From NCBI GenBank assembly GCA_044353165.1, contig JBILCM010000058.1, positions 1 through 14,451 of the forward strand: DNA of 14,451 bases, in the 5' to 3' direction. The position numbers were made by a program, and so were the translations under genes. The stretch is from JBILCM01 sp044353165. Its GTDB lineage: Bacteria; Bacillota; Bacilli; Paenibacillales; YIM-B00363. The notes beneath the pieces were generated by a model. The model saw only the letters and a list, made by a program, of their open reading frames with translations. It did not search any database and was not told where the DNA came from. Below, one piece after another: positions 5,966 through 14,037 of this stretch; the stretch's first letter is position 1, and the number at the start of each line of letters is the position of its first letter.

Positions 5966-8241
5966 GAATCTGTCAACTCCTCGATATTATTTGCATTTTT
6001 TGATTTGTTTGTGTTCAGTTTCCGGTATTGTCCCGGTGTAATGCCTTCTTCTTGTTTGAATTTACGCATGAAGCTGGCATGATCCAAATAACCTATTCTT
6101 GAAACAACATCCTTAATTGTGTAATCTTCCTCTCTTAACAGACGTTTGGCCTCTTCTATTCGAAGCTTCCATAAATAGTCTGAGAAATGAAATTGAAGTC
6201 TTTCCTTAAAAAACCGACTCCAAAAATAGTTGGAATTACCGAATCGCTCTGACAGTTTCTCAAGACCCATCCCCTGATCCTGAAAGTTGTCCGTCACATA
6301 CGCGAGAACTTTCGAGGTCAAATCCGTATCACGATCCTGTTGCAGCCGGGCAATGACGATACATATGAAATTCAGCAGTTTTTGTGCAGCTTGTTCACAT
6401 TCATGGAATGTATTGGCGTTCAGCACACGAACGATTTGATCATTGAATGTTCTTCGTTCGAATTGTGCATGATTCATTAATTCCAAATCATTGATGACTT
6501 TGATGGCAAGATCCACGATCTTGAAATAAATATATTTATAGTGAAGCCCTCCTTGATTGTTTACAAGCATGTCTTTACCGATTCGCTCCAGCACATCTCC
6601 AACGAGCTGTGTATTCCCTTGTTTCAAACTATGGTACAGATGCAATTGATCTTGCATGAAATCAGTGTCCACCTGCATAGGGAATTGGATTTGGTCAAAG
6701 TCAATAATCGTTGAGTTTGGGACGGCATGTTGTTCCGCAGCTGCGATAGACTCTATCCAAGACAATTTAACATGTGTTAATTCGGTATATGTTTTCCCCA
6801 ATCCGATGTGTACTCGTTGTTTGAAATGGGGTTCGTAGAAATCGGACACATATGTGGCGACACTCGCGGGACTCGTGATCATCCCGTTCAATCCGGACTG
6901 TACAAGAATCGAAATCATATTGCCATCACCGCATTCCACACCATATGCAGATCGGTTGAATGAATACTTATGCATGATTAATTCAAGCAATCTCCCGTTT
7001 AATTGAGCTACTTCTTCATCATGTCTGTCATATCGAACGGTAACCACCGTGAATTGCAACTCGGATGCGTTGCGCTTCAGTCCGCTCATATAATTTTTCC
7101 AGTCTTCTTCTGAGCCACGATTCCCACTGAATAGATGAAGCAGCAAACTTTGCCCCAACATATATTGCTGGTCGTCCATCTTTTTTTGTAGAACGGTATT
7201 CATTGAAACGACATTCGTAATGGCATCCTTGATTTGATCAATTTCATTGGATTGTTTATTATCAGGCAAGAAATCTTGTACGGACAAATTCAGTTTTTTG
7301 ATCGGTCTGTAATTGTTGATCGTTAAATACACAGCGATTGTCACACAAAGAAGTAACATCACGACTGTCAATACGACGACATAAACAATTTGTTGATTCA
7401 CCTTACTGAGAAAATAGTGGGTTGGAATGATATCAACATAATACCAACCCGTCTGCTCCGACTGAACAGCGACAACGGAATAGTTGTTATCGCTTATCTT
7501 CCATTGCTGATGTCCAACAACAAGTTGTTGAAATTCCTCTTCAATGCGGTGACCCCCGTCATTGATATGAATAGAATCGTAATGAAAGATAGGGTTCTTG
7601 CTTGCATCCAATATATAGGTTGCTCCCTTGAATGCCGTATCTGCTTGAACCATGACGTTCTCCATCGTCTCTTTCTCAATGACAAAGACAACAGCACCAA
7701 TCGGGGATTGACTGTAAACCGGCAGTGGAACCATATAAAATAATTTTCCTATGGATCCGAAGAATTTCAAGCCGGGATGATCCAATGCGATCAGATCTTG
7801 CTTAAATTGTTCCTTGACTGTTGGACTCAACCCAAGACTTCGTGTCAATACAGTATCCATGAGACTATTGCCTTTGAATGAGAATATATTCGGATTATTC
7901 TTGTAATACACGAAGATATCACTTGCAAACGCATGTCCTGCTTTATATTTCTGAAGCTCCTGAATTCCTTCATAAACATTATAATTCTCTTGGTTTAATT
8001 GGAAGGATGAGAGCTTGGGGTTACTTGAAATCTGTAAGGCAATGCCCTTGCTCTCATTCATGCGAAGATCGATTCGATCTTTAATATTCAACAGCTTGGA
8101 GTTGCTGTATGCCTGCACTTGATCGCGCAATTGGATAACATTGTTGTTGTAAAGCAGAGCAAATAATACACTGATGGGCAGCAGAGTGATCAGTACATAA
8201 GAAATAAACAGACGATTGAACAGACTTCGTTGTTTAAACAT
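5962..8241 (-). CDS. Membrane-anchored AraC-family sensor-regulator
   Basis: A 759-residue one-component regulator of the type frequent beside oligosaccharide ABC transporters in Paenibacillaceae (YesS-like). A short cytoplasmic start is followed by a membrane segment at about 12-31. A roughly 250-residue extracytoplasmic sensor of the Cache type follows (about 33-282), then a second membrane segment at about 284-308 and YRPIKKL at the cytoplasmic exit. After a linker of about 330 residues comes the AraC double helix-turn-helix at the C-terminus (LEKLSERFGNSNYFWSRFFK; then IKDVVSRIGYLDHASFMRKF and GITPGQYRK). No kinase domain is present. It probably senses the transported sugar or the binding protein outside the cell and activates the transport genes. 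GGGGGGTGG precedes the ATG. It is coupled by ATGA overlap to paralogue A. Confidence 0.92.
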   Translation of the reverse strand: MFKQRSLFNRLFISYVLITLLPISVLFALLYNNNVIQLRDQVQAYSNSKLLNIKDRIDLRMNESKGIALQISSNPKLSSFQLNQENYNVYEGIQELQKYKAGHAFASDIFVYYKNNPNIFSFKGNSLMDTVLTRSLGLSPTVKEQFKQDLIALDHPGLKFFGSIGKLFYMVPLPVYSQSPIGAVVFVIEKETMENVMVQADTAFKGATYILDASKNPIFHYDSIHINDGGHRIEEEFQQLVVGHQQWKISDNNYSVVAVQSEQTGWYYVDIIPTHYFLSKVNQQIVYVVVLTVVMLLLCVTIAVYLTINNYRPIKKLNLSVQDFLPDNKQSNEIDQIKDAITNVVSMNTVLQKKMDDQQYMLGQSLLLHLFSGNRGSEEDWKNYMSGLKRNASELQFTVVTVRYDRHDEEVAQLNGRLLELIMHKYSFNRSAYGVECGDGNMISILVQSGLNGMITSPASVATYVSDFYEPHFKQRVHIGLGKTYTELTHVKLSWIESIAAAEQHAVPNSTIIDFDQIQFPMQVDTDFMQDQLHLYHSLKQGNTQLVGDVLERIGKDMLVNNQGGLHYKYIYFKIVDLAIKVINDLELMNHAQFERRTFNDQIVRVLNANTFHECEQAAQKLLNFICIVIARLQQDRDTDLTSKVLAYVTDNFQDQGMGLEKLSERFGNSNYFWSRFFKERLQFHFSDYLWKLRIEEAKRLLREEDYTIKDVVSRIGYLDHASFMRKFKQEEGITPGQYRKLNTNKSKNANNIEELTDS

Positions 8242-8259
8242 ATGCCACCCCCCATTTTT

Positions 8260-8288
8260 ATTATAAATTAATTATCGGCCCGTCAGCA
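8260..8288 (-). promoter_or_regulatory. Candidate promoter of the AraC-type regulator
   Basis: On the minus strand a perfect -10 TATAAT (8265 to 8260) lies 17 bp from a poor -35 TGCTGA (8288 to 8283). The resulting leader would be only about a dozen bases, just enough for the GGGGGGTGG ribosome site. The 111-bp gap after the preceding gene has no clear terminator, so read-through is also possible. Confidence 0.35.
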
Positions 8289-8352
8289 GATTGTAGTTAC
8301 TTTATTGACCAACCCTGTTTATTGAATGGCTTATTCATAACATCCAATACAA

Positions 8353-9528
8353 TTATGCTTGGAGGTCTTCCAATTTACCAAACATGATACGATCCGTACT
8401 ACCACCATGGTCGCTCTGTGTGACGCTTAACCAAATCACCCCATTATGTTCATGGAAGGTGGGGTATTGAAACGAATGCGGCGTCTCGAAGCGATATTTG
8501 CGCTCCCAATTTTTACCGTCTCGTGAAATATCCACATTGAACACACTGCGACGACAGTCATCAATCCGGGTGCGCTCCTGCCACCCCAGATAGTATGTGT
8601 CTCCAAAGCGGTCGAACGTTGGCTTGGAATTGTCACCGTTCGTGACAAAAGGTAATTCGCATCCTTCCGTCCAGTAACGGCCGTCCTGGCTCATGGTAAA
8701 GTGATAATTACCTGTATCGTTACGGCAGATTGCCATCCAGGTTCCATCAGGCATACGGTTCACAGCAGATTCGCTAAGCTGCTGGTTCTGCGGCTCATTG
8801 TAGTGACCCAAAACTTCGAAGGTCTCATAGTCGTTGTGCAGGATGGTAAGAGCGTTCTGCTTGCCATGAAAATTATTTAAAGCAACATAGATGTTGCCGT
8901 CGAAGTGCTTGAAAGAGTCGAAGATGTACATGCCTCGAATCCATTCTGGTTTTTTAAATCCTTGTGCCACAGCATCGGCATGAAGATAGCGGGGCTCCAT
9001 GTCAAAAACGCCCGCTGCGGTCTTGAGCTTAGCCCTATAGATTTTATCGGTAAACTCACCGCGACACACATCAAAGTCTCGATACCAGGTCTGTGCCTGC
9101 ATATTAGCTGGCTGGCTAGCAAAGTAACAACGCAAAGTGTTGTCATCCCTCTGAATAATGCGCGGTACGAAAGTCTCAGCATCCGGCAGAGTGAAGTTAG
9201 CAAAGATTTGTCCTGCACTAGCAAGCAAATGTGTCTTCTCTACAGCCAATGTTTGCAAATCTATGACCGTGAGCACGCAGTACATCGCATTACCCGCGCC
9301 ATGCCCAGGTTCGATATCGTTGTCATGCTCTACGATATATGCACGGTTGCCAACACAGACGAACTCTGCATCATGCGCTCCTTTCGCTTTTGGTGTGGTC
9401 ACTTTAATGAGTGATGTTAAGACCAAGTTCGCAGCTCTAACAGGATCCCAATCAGACGGTAGCAGGCGAATGGCATTCGGGGTAATCAAGTCATTCATTA
9501 TGTTTTTAATGATTGGATTATCAACCAT
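8353..9528 (-). CDS. Sialidase-fold protein, paralogue B
   Basis: A 391-residue paralogue of the product of 4847-5965, with an N-terminal extension of about 16 residues. Asp boxes are SQDGRYW (280-286) and SRDGKNW (335-341). Shared motifs in the same order are KGAHDAEFV (49-57), TFVPRIIQ, KIYRAKLKT, GMYIFDSFK, GHYNEP, ESAVNRMPDGTW, NSKPTFD, YYLGWQ, RRSVF, YRFE and FQYP. There is no signal peptide, so it should act in the cytoplasm, probably on material imported by the neighbouring transporter. I chose ATG 9528 because AAAGGAGA stands about seven bases upstream; the frame extends eight codons further to 9552, but that part contains the ribosome site. Function is inferred from fold only. Confidence 0.77.
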   Translation of the reverse strand: MVDNPIIKNIMNDLITPNAIRLLPSDWDPVRAANLVLTSLIKVTTPKAKGAHDAEFVCVGNRAYIVEHDNDIEPGHGAGNAMYCVLTVIDLQTLAVEKTHLLASAGQIFANFTLPDAETFVPRIIQRDDNTLRCYFASQPANMQAQTWYRDFDVCRGEFTDKIYRAKLKTAAGVFDMEPRYLHADAVAQGFKKPEWIRGMYIFDSFKHFDGNIYVALNNFHGKQNALTILHNDYETFEVLGHYNEPQNQQLSESAVNRMPDGTWMAICRNDTGNYHFTMSQDGRYWTEGCELPFVTNGDNSKPTFDRFGDTYYLGWQERTRIDDCRRSVFNVDISRDGKNWERKYRFETPHSFQYPTFHEHNGVIWLSVTQSDHGGSTDRIMFGKLEDLQA

Positions 9529-9562
9529 GATGTATCTCCTTTTTTTCATCATAAGGAATTAA

Positions 9563-9590
9563 AAGTTCGGTGATTATTAACAAAGAACTT
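9563..9590. promoter_or_regulatory. Inverted repeat upstream of paralogue B
   Basis: AAGTTC (9563-9568) and GAACTT (9585-9590) are 6-bp arms separated by 16 bp, just upstream of the ribosome site of the 8353-9528 gene and after the terminator-like hairpin of the preceding gene. On the minus strand a poor TTGTTA/TAATTC pair overlaps it. It could be an operator or promoter element; arms this short can arise by chance. Confidence 0.25.
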
Positions 9591-9615
9591 CGTTGTTTGA
9601 TCCATTCAAATAGAG

Positions 9616-9664
9616 AAGAGCCGCCATATGATAAACGCAGTCACAATAGTCATTGGCGACTCTT
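9616..9664 (-). terminator. Terminator-like hairpin after the binding-protein gene
   Basis: AAGAGCCGCCA (9616-9626) and TGGCGACTCTT (9654-9664) pair over 11 bases with one mismatch or G-U, around a 27-base loop. It lies 16 bases after the binding-protein stop and is followed on the minus strand by CTCTATTTG, a weak T-run. It may terminate or attenuate, and its stem may protect the 3' end of the transporter mRNA. Confidence 0.55.
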
Positions 9665-9679
9665 TCCATCGGTTACATT

Positions 9680-11746
9680 TTATTTATTGAAACGATCATA
9701 AGCGCCCTGGCGAATTTTTATCATTTCTTGCACGCCCATCTTGTTTAAAGTATTAATAAAGTCATTCCACTCACTGAGCGGCGTTCTGCCCATGATGAAT
9801 TTGGCTTCCATTTCCGTTACATAGTTGTCGATATCTAGATAAGTGGCAATTGCTCGCTGTTCATCACGAGTAAACTTCACCTCTGGATACGGCTCCCGCA
9901 GAGCTTTAACTCTTTCCTCAGATACCAGCCCTATGTTTTCAATGAATACGTTTCTTGCATCTGCCCCGACAAGCGCTGCTACCCACTTTTCGTTTGCAAA
10001 CATGGGTCCATCCATAATGGTCACGCTATGCCTAAACTCAAAGAAGCTGTTGTAACCGGAAAAGGAAGGAGTGTAACCTTCGAGTCCTGGATATTTCTTT
10101 GCATAAAAGCTACTCGGATCTAATTTATTCTTAATATACCCTCCTTTTCCTTCCCACTTTCCTACCTCAGGCCCTGTTCGGACCAACAAAGCCCCTTCAT
10201 CACTATACAACAAGTCAAGTAATCGAATAGCTGCTTCCTTATGTTTCGCTTTATTCGTTATGGCGAATGTGCCCAGCCTAAAGTATTCATATTGTTTTCT
10301 TAATACGGGTTTGTTGTTCTTGCCACCGGTTAACAACGGCAGTAGACCATAATTTAAATAATCATTATTAGATAATGCCGTTTGCGGTCCTATACCCAAC
10401 CACATACCTACTCTTTGGTCTGCCACTTTCGCCCTTAACTGATCAGCCGTATGCGTGAAAAATTCAGGGTCAAGAAGTTTTTCATCATACAATCGATTCA
10501 TATATGTGATATATTCCTTGTACTCATTCGTCAAAGGGACATACGTGTATTTATTGCCAATCACATCATGCCTTGGATCAACAATCCCGAATGCCTGAAG
10601 AATATTAATACCCGTATTTATGATATTTGAGGTGCCCGATCCCGACCCTGACATTGGAATTTCGTCTGCCTTCCCATTGCCATTGGGATCCTTCTCTTTG
10701 AATGCCTTTAACACGGTATACAAATCATTCAGGGTTTTCGGTTCAGACAAGCCCAGTTTATTGAGCCAAGCCTTATTAAAGTAAGTAGTGTTGCCAATAT
10801 TATCTCTCATCGCACCCTTGAAATAAGGAGCAACATAAATGGAACCATCAGGAAAAGTAAATGATTTTCTTGTACTTTCATATTGAGAAAAAAGATTCGT
10901 AGCATTGGGCGCGTATTTCTTCATCAGATCGTTCAATGGAGTTAACAACCCTTGCGGTCCGAATGTTTGCTCATCTGCTGCTGTGATCCCTGTCAGGAAG
11001 ATATCTGGCAAGTCACCTGTAGCAAAAGCTAGCTTCTTGCGTTCTTCCCAACCTGCTTGCTCGACAGCAATAAAATCAAGATCGATATTGGTCAGTCTCT
11101 GAATCTCTTTAGTAAACCACATTGTCTCAAAATCAGCATGCAACGGTTTTCTTGGGTACATCACCGTTAATTTTATCGGTGTTTTCACGATCGGCAACCC
11201 GGTCGGATTGAAATTCGAGTCCTTGACTTCCGGTTGCTTCGTTGTTCCACTATTCGTAGTTGTATTCGTTGTAGCTGCTTTCTGAGCAGCAGCTTTCTGT
11301 GCAGCAGCTTTCTGTGCAGCAACTTGCTGTGCGGCTGCTTTCTGTGCAGCAGCTTGTTGTGCGGCTGCTTGTTCTGCGGTGGCCTTCGCTAAGGCTGCTG
11401 CTGCTGCTTGCTCAGCTGCAACCGTCTCCGCCAATATTTTTTCAGCAGCAGCTTTCTCATCTGCCGTCTTCGCTTCAGCGAGCAATCGCTCGGCTTCCGC
11501 TTTCTCTGCAGCTGCTTTCTCAGCGTCTGCTTTCGCTTGTTCTTCTGCTGCTTTGGCAGCATCCAATTCGGCTTGCGCTTGAGCTGCAGCTTCCTCCGCT
11601 GCTTTCTTCTCGGCTTCCGCTTGTTCAACATCTGTATTCGTATCGGCAGTTTCAGTCTCTGTAGTTTCTGTAGACTCTGTCGCTCCAGAACATGCCGTAA
11701 CGACAAGAGCGAAGATCAACAACCAAGCCAGTAATACTTTCTTCAT
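9680..11746 (-). CDS. Solute-binding lipoprotein with long Ala-rich linker
   Basis: A 688-residue extracellular binding protein of the LplA/YtcQ type for an oligosaccharide ABC importer. The signal peptide ends in a lipobox LVVTAC with lipidated C19. An acidic Ser/Thr stretch follows. Then comes a remarkable region at about 43-158 made almost only of Ala, Glu, Lys and Gln, passing into tandem KAAAQ/QAAAQ repeats, predicted as a long helix or coiled coil. A Thr/Asn hinge leads into the binding domain at about 186-688. That domain includes GDLPDIFLTG and a calcium-site-like DPNGNGKADEIP, both typical of Paenibacillaceae relatives. Usual length for the family is about 500-560, so the excess is the linker. 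AGGGAGGG lies six bases before the ATG. It follows the two permease genes by 55 bp. Substrate unknown. Confidence 0.92.
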   Translation of the reverse strand: MKKVLLAWLLIFALVVTACSGATESTETTETETADTNTDVEQAEAEKKAAEEAAAQAQAELDAAKAAEEQAKADAEKAAAEKAEAERLLAEAKTADEKAAAEKILAETVAAEQAAAAALAKATAEQAAAQQAAAQKAAAQQVAAQKAAAQKAAAQKAATTNTTTNSGTTKQPEVKDSNFNPTGLPIVKTPIKLTVMYPRKPLHADFETMWFTKEIQRLTNIDLDFIAVEQAGWEERKKLAFATGDLPDIFLTGITAADEQTFGPQGLLTPLNDLMKKYAPNATNLFSQYESTRKSFTFPDGSIYVAPYFKGAMRDNIGNTTYFNKAWLNKLGLSEPKTLNDLYTVLKAFKEKDPNGNGKADEIPMSGSGSGTSNIINTGINILQAFGIVDPRHDVIGNKYTYVPLTNEYKEYITYMNRLYDEKLLDPEFFTHTADQLRAKVADQRVGMWLGIGPQTALSNNDYLNYGLLPLLTGGKNNKPVLRKQYEYFRLGTFAITNKAKHKEAAIRLLDLLYSDEGALLVRTGPEVGKWEGKGGYIKNKLDPSSFYAKKYPGLEGYTPSFSGYNSFFEFRHSVTIMDGPMFANEKWVAALVGADARNVFIENIGLVSEERVKALREPYPEVKFTRDEQRAIATYLDIDNYVTEMEAKFIMGRTPLSEWNDFINTLNKMGVQEMIKIRQGAYDRFNK
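11284..11370 (-). repeat. Tandem 15-base coding repeats (QKAAA)
   Basis: Inside the binding-protein gene, 15-base units like GCAGCAGCTTTCTGT (+ strand sense) recur about six times with small changes, encoding QKAAA or QQAAA. Such repeats can expand or contract by slippage without shifting the frame, altering the length of the helical stalk. Confidence 0.75.
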
Positions 11747-11801
11747 GAATTACCCTCCCTATAATGTGTAGTTGCCTGTTTCAAACTCAGTCAAACCATA
11801 C

Positions 11802-12704
11802 TCACATCTTGATTGCCCCAATCATCACCCCCTTGACAAAATACTTTTGAACGAATGGATAAATGATAAGCACAGGCAGTGAAGAAACCATAATGATGCC
11901 AAATTTCATGGATTCCTTCAGTTCCAACAGGCGAAGCATGTATTCTTGGGATTCTTGATCTCCCATAGATACCAGATCTACCATCTGATCCAAGATCAGA
12001 ATGTTTCTTAGAAAGAGTTGCAACGGATATAAGTTGAAATCTGATAAATAAATTAAGGCGTTAAAGAAGGCATTCCAGTGTCCCACAGCGTAAAATAATG
12101 TCATAACCGCAATGATCGGCTTAGACAACGGAAGTACGATCGTCAGAAAGAATCGCAAGTTTGTACTTCCATCAATGAAGGCAGCTTCCCGCAGTTCGTC
12201 AGGAATACTGGATTGGAAGTAGGTTCTAGAAATAATAAGGAACCAGACAGAAGCTGCGTTCGGTAGCAACATTGCAAAGACGGTGTTGATGATGCCAAGA
12301 TCCTTCACCAACAAATACGTCGGAATAAGTCCACCCGAGAAGAACATCGTGAACGTGAACATCAGCATCACGAAATTTCTGCCCAAGAAATCTTTTCTTG
12401 ATAAAGCATAGGCACATGGAATCGTCACTAATAAATTAATCATTGTGCCTGCAACGGTATAAAATAGCGTGTTGCGGTACCCAATCCAGATGGGTTTATA
12501 TTCAAAAATTTTGTTGTATCCTTCAAGTGTGAATCCCTTGGGTAACAGAAACACTTGCCCTCTGCTGATCATCGTCGGATCACTAAATGAAGCGCTGACA
12601 ATAAAAATAATTGGAATTAATACGACCAAGAGAATGATAAAACCAATTCCATTCACGACGGAGTCGAATATTCGGTCGTCCCGACTTGAAAATCTCATGT
12701 TCAT
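11802..12704 (-). CDS. ABC transporter permease, YtcP/LplC type
   Basis: A 300-residue inner-membrane subunit of a carbohydrate ABC importer (CUT1). The first membrane segment is at about 17-38, followed by segments near 80-100, 110-132, 138-160 and 190-212. The cytoplasmic EAA loop that docks the ATPase is DELREAAFIDGSTNLRFF (169-186). FSGGLIPTYLLVK is characteristic of this permease type. I chose ATG 12704 because GAGGGG precedes it by about nine bases; a TTG at 12725 would add seven residues and overlap the upstream stop. It forms the channel with the permease encoded 14 bases upstream. No ATPase gene is in the window; these importers commonly use a shared MsmX-like ATPase encoded elsewhere. 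Confidence 0.93.
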   Translation of the reverse strand: MNMRFSSRDDRIFDSVVNGIGFIILLVVLIPIIFIVSASFSDPTMISRGQVFLLPKGFTLEGYNKIFEYKPIWIGYRNTLFYTVAGTMINLLVTIPCAYALSRKDFLGRNFVMLMFTFTMFFSGGLIPTYLLVKDLGIINTVFAMLLPNAASVWFLIISRTYFQSSIPDELREAAFIDGSTNLRFFLTIVLPLSKPIIAVMTLFYAVGHWNAFFNALIYLSDFNLYPLQLFLRNILILDQMVDLVSMGDQESQEYMLRLLELKESMKFGIIMVSSLPVLIIYPFVQKYFVKGVMIGAIKM

Positions 12705-12718
12705 TTGCTGGTTCCCCT

Positions 12719-13639
12719 CTACCAAAGACTATCCTGACCTAGGCGTTTCACGATGTTGTTTACTGTGAGCAGTAGAATAAAATTGATCAAGTTATTGAAA
12801 AAACCTACTGCAGCGGCAAAACTATATTGCACATTCAATAAACCAGACTTATAAACATAAGTAGCAATGACTTCCGAGGAGTCAAGGATCAGCGGATTTT
12901 GCATCAGGAATACTTTCTCGAATCCCACCGCCATTATTCCACCGACATTGAGAATAAACAAGATGGAGATGACTGGTAAGATGCCGGGAATATTGATGTG
13001 AATAATTCGTTGCAGTCGGGTAGCACCATCAATCATGGCCGCTTCATGCAACTCATTGCTGATCCCCGCCAGTGCAGCCAAATAAATAATCGAACCCCAT
13101 CCCGCATTCTGCCAAACATCTGAAAATACATAGATGGATTTAAACCATTCACTTTTTGTCATAAAATCAATCGGTGCAAATCCGAATATCCCAATTCCTT
13201 TGTTTACAATGCCATATTCGGGATTGAGCACGATCATGATCATACTGACCATAACCACCGTTGAAATAAAATGAGGCGCATAAGTGACGTTCTGCAGTAG
13301 CAACTTGAAGCGAGTGATTCTTATTTCGTTAATGATCAATGCCAGTAAGATCGGTGCAGGAAAAGCAACGAGCAAAGAATACACACTGATGCCCACCGTA
13401 TTTCGGATTAAATTCCAAAAACTATACTGATTGATAAATCGTTCAAAATGTTCCAATCCAACCCATGCACTACCTGAAATTCCATCAATGGGATTAAAAT
13501 CGCGGAAAGCAATCTGCAACCCGTACATAGGCATGTAATGGAAAATAACGAAATAAAAAACAGCAGGCATGATGAACAAATAAAGCTGGTAGTTTCCGAG
13601 AATATGCCTGATCCTTCTCTTGACTTGAACTGTTGACAA
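12719..13639 (-). CDS. ABC transporter permease, LplB/YteP type
   Basis: A 306-residue membrane subunit and the first gene of the transporter operon. The N-terminus IMPAVFYFVIFHYMPMYGLQ (23-42) is the hallmark first membrane segment of LplB/YteP permeases. The EAA loop is ELHEAAMIDGATRLQRI (196-212), with about six membrane segments in total. The start is TTG at 13639, supported by GGAGG eight bases upstream; no ATG with a ribosome site fits the family N-terminus better. It partners with the second permease and the downstream binding lipoprotein to import an oligosaccharide. Confidence 0.93.
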   Translation of the reverse strand: MSTVQVKRRIRHILGNYQLYLFIMPAVFYFVIFHYMPMYGLQIAFRDFNPIDGISGSAWVGLEHFERFINQYSFWNLIRNTVGISVYSLLVAFPAPILLALIINEIRITRFKLLLQNVTYAPHFISTVVMVSMIMIVLNPEYGIVNKGIGIFGFAPIDFMTKSEWFKSIYVFSDVWQNAGWGSIIYLAALAGISNELHEAAMIDGATRLQRIIHINIPGILPVISILFILNVGGIMAVGFEKVFLMQNPLILDSSEVIATYVYKSGLLNVQYSFAAAVGFFNNLINFILLLTVNNIVKRLGQDSLW

Positions 13640-13687
13640 ACTTGTATCCTCCTCTATCTCAATTCCTATCGCAACCTGATTGAATCA

Positions 13688-13701
13688 TGAAAGCGCCATC
13701 A
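13688..13701. promoter_or_regulatory. Candidate CcpA catabolite-response (cre) site
   Basis: TGAAAGCGCCATCA fits the cre pattern TGWNANCGNTNWCA with one mismatch in either orientation. It lies about 50-60 bp upstream of the first permease start and downstream of the candidate promoter. CcpA bound there would act as a roadblock and repress sugar uptake when preferred carbon sources are present, as expected for a catabolic importer. Confidence 0.45.
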
Positions 13702-13749
13702 CTGTAAATTTGTTATTTTTTTTCGTTGTTGTTTAAATTGAAATGCGAA

Positions 13750-13778
13750 ATTATACGTAAAATAAGGCGCTTTTAAAA
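13750..13778 (-). promoter_or_regulatory. Candidate promoter of the transporter operon
   Basis: A perfect minus-strand -10 TATAAT (13755 to 13750) lies 17 bp from a weak TTTTAA at the -35 position. A weak -35 is common for promoters needing an activator such as the AraC-type regulator encoded in the cluster. A perfect TTGACA also exists at 13987 to 13982 but has no good -10 at proper spacing. Confidence 0.35.
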
Positions 13779-13781
13779 AAA

Positions 13782-13845
13782 ATAACCTTGTCCCATGCAC
13801 TCAAGATCGTATTGAGGGCGAGGAATAAGGGTATCGTAAGGTTAT
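13782..13845 (+). other. Potential RNA secondary structure
   Basis: Nested pairing is visible: outer ATAACCTT/AAGGTTAT, middle CCTTGTCC with GGGCGAGG (using G-U pairs) and inner TCAA/TTGA. The G-U pairs are allowed only in + strand RNA; on the minus strand they become C-A mismatches. This suggests a + strand transcript antisense to the operon leader, but no promoter is obvious. Confidence 0.25.
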
Positions 13846-13991
13846 ACGCTTGCATCAGGAATCATATAATTTGATGAATTTACGATTCACTAAAACTTCA
13901 CGCAATGTTTCTGAATGTTATTATATTTAATATTTTACATATATTAGTGTTTATTTATTAATTATTGACCCTTCGATTGAATGTCAAGGCA

Positions 13992-14023
13992 ACAAAATAG
14001 ATCGCCTCGAGGCGATCTCCATC
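13992..14023 (-). terminator. Hairpin repeat, copy 3, terminator of right-edge genes
   Basis: AGATCGCCTCGAGGCGATCT is a perfect 20-base palindrome. On the minus strand it is followed by ATTTTGTT and lies shortly after the stop of the small gene at 14038-14202, so it probably terminates that transcript. The 32-base context is 30/32 identical to 289-320 in the same orientation. Confidence 0.65.
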
Positions 14024-14037
14024 TTCTTTCAATATAT

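Larger units (their letters stand above)
13640..14037. other. AT-rich leader of the transporter operon
   Basis: This 398-bp gap contains no credible gene. It holds the ribosome site of the first permease, a cre-like site (13688-13701), long-range inverted repeats AAAGCGCC/GGCGCTTT (13690-13697, 13766-13773) and ATAACCTT/AAGGTTAT (13782-13789, 13838-13845), a candidate -10 box at 13750-13755, a very AT-rich stretch (13870-13980) and the third hairpin repeat. Confidence 0.65.

Noticed and set aside
8301..8325. Direct repeat TTTATTGA twice, 17 bp apart
   Set aside because: It is an 8-base AT-rich match in a short gap with no palindromic or promoter-linked arrangement; chance is sufficient.
8905..9562. 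Long plus-strand frames inside the sialidase-like gene at 8353-9528
   Set aside because: They lie opposite a gene with conserved motifs and a paralogue, and have no ribosome binding sites.
11299..11734. Open frames opposite the Ala-rich linker
   Set aside because: They are shadows of the repetitive GC-biased coding strand, giving Leu/Ser/Cys-rich translations without ribosome sites.
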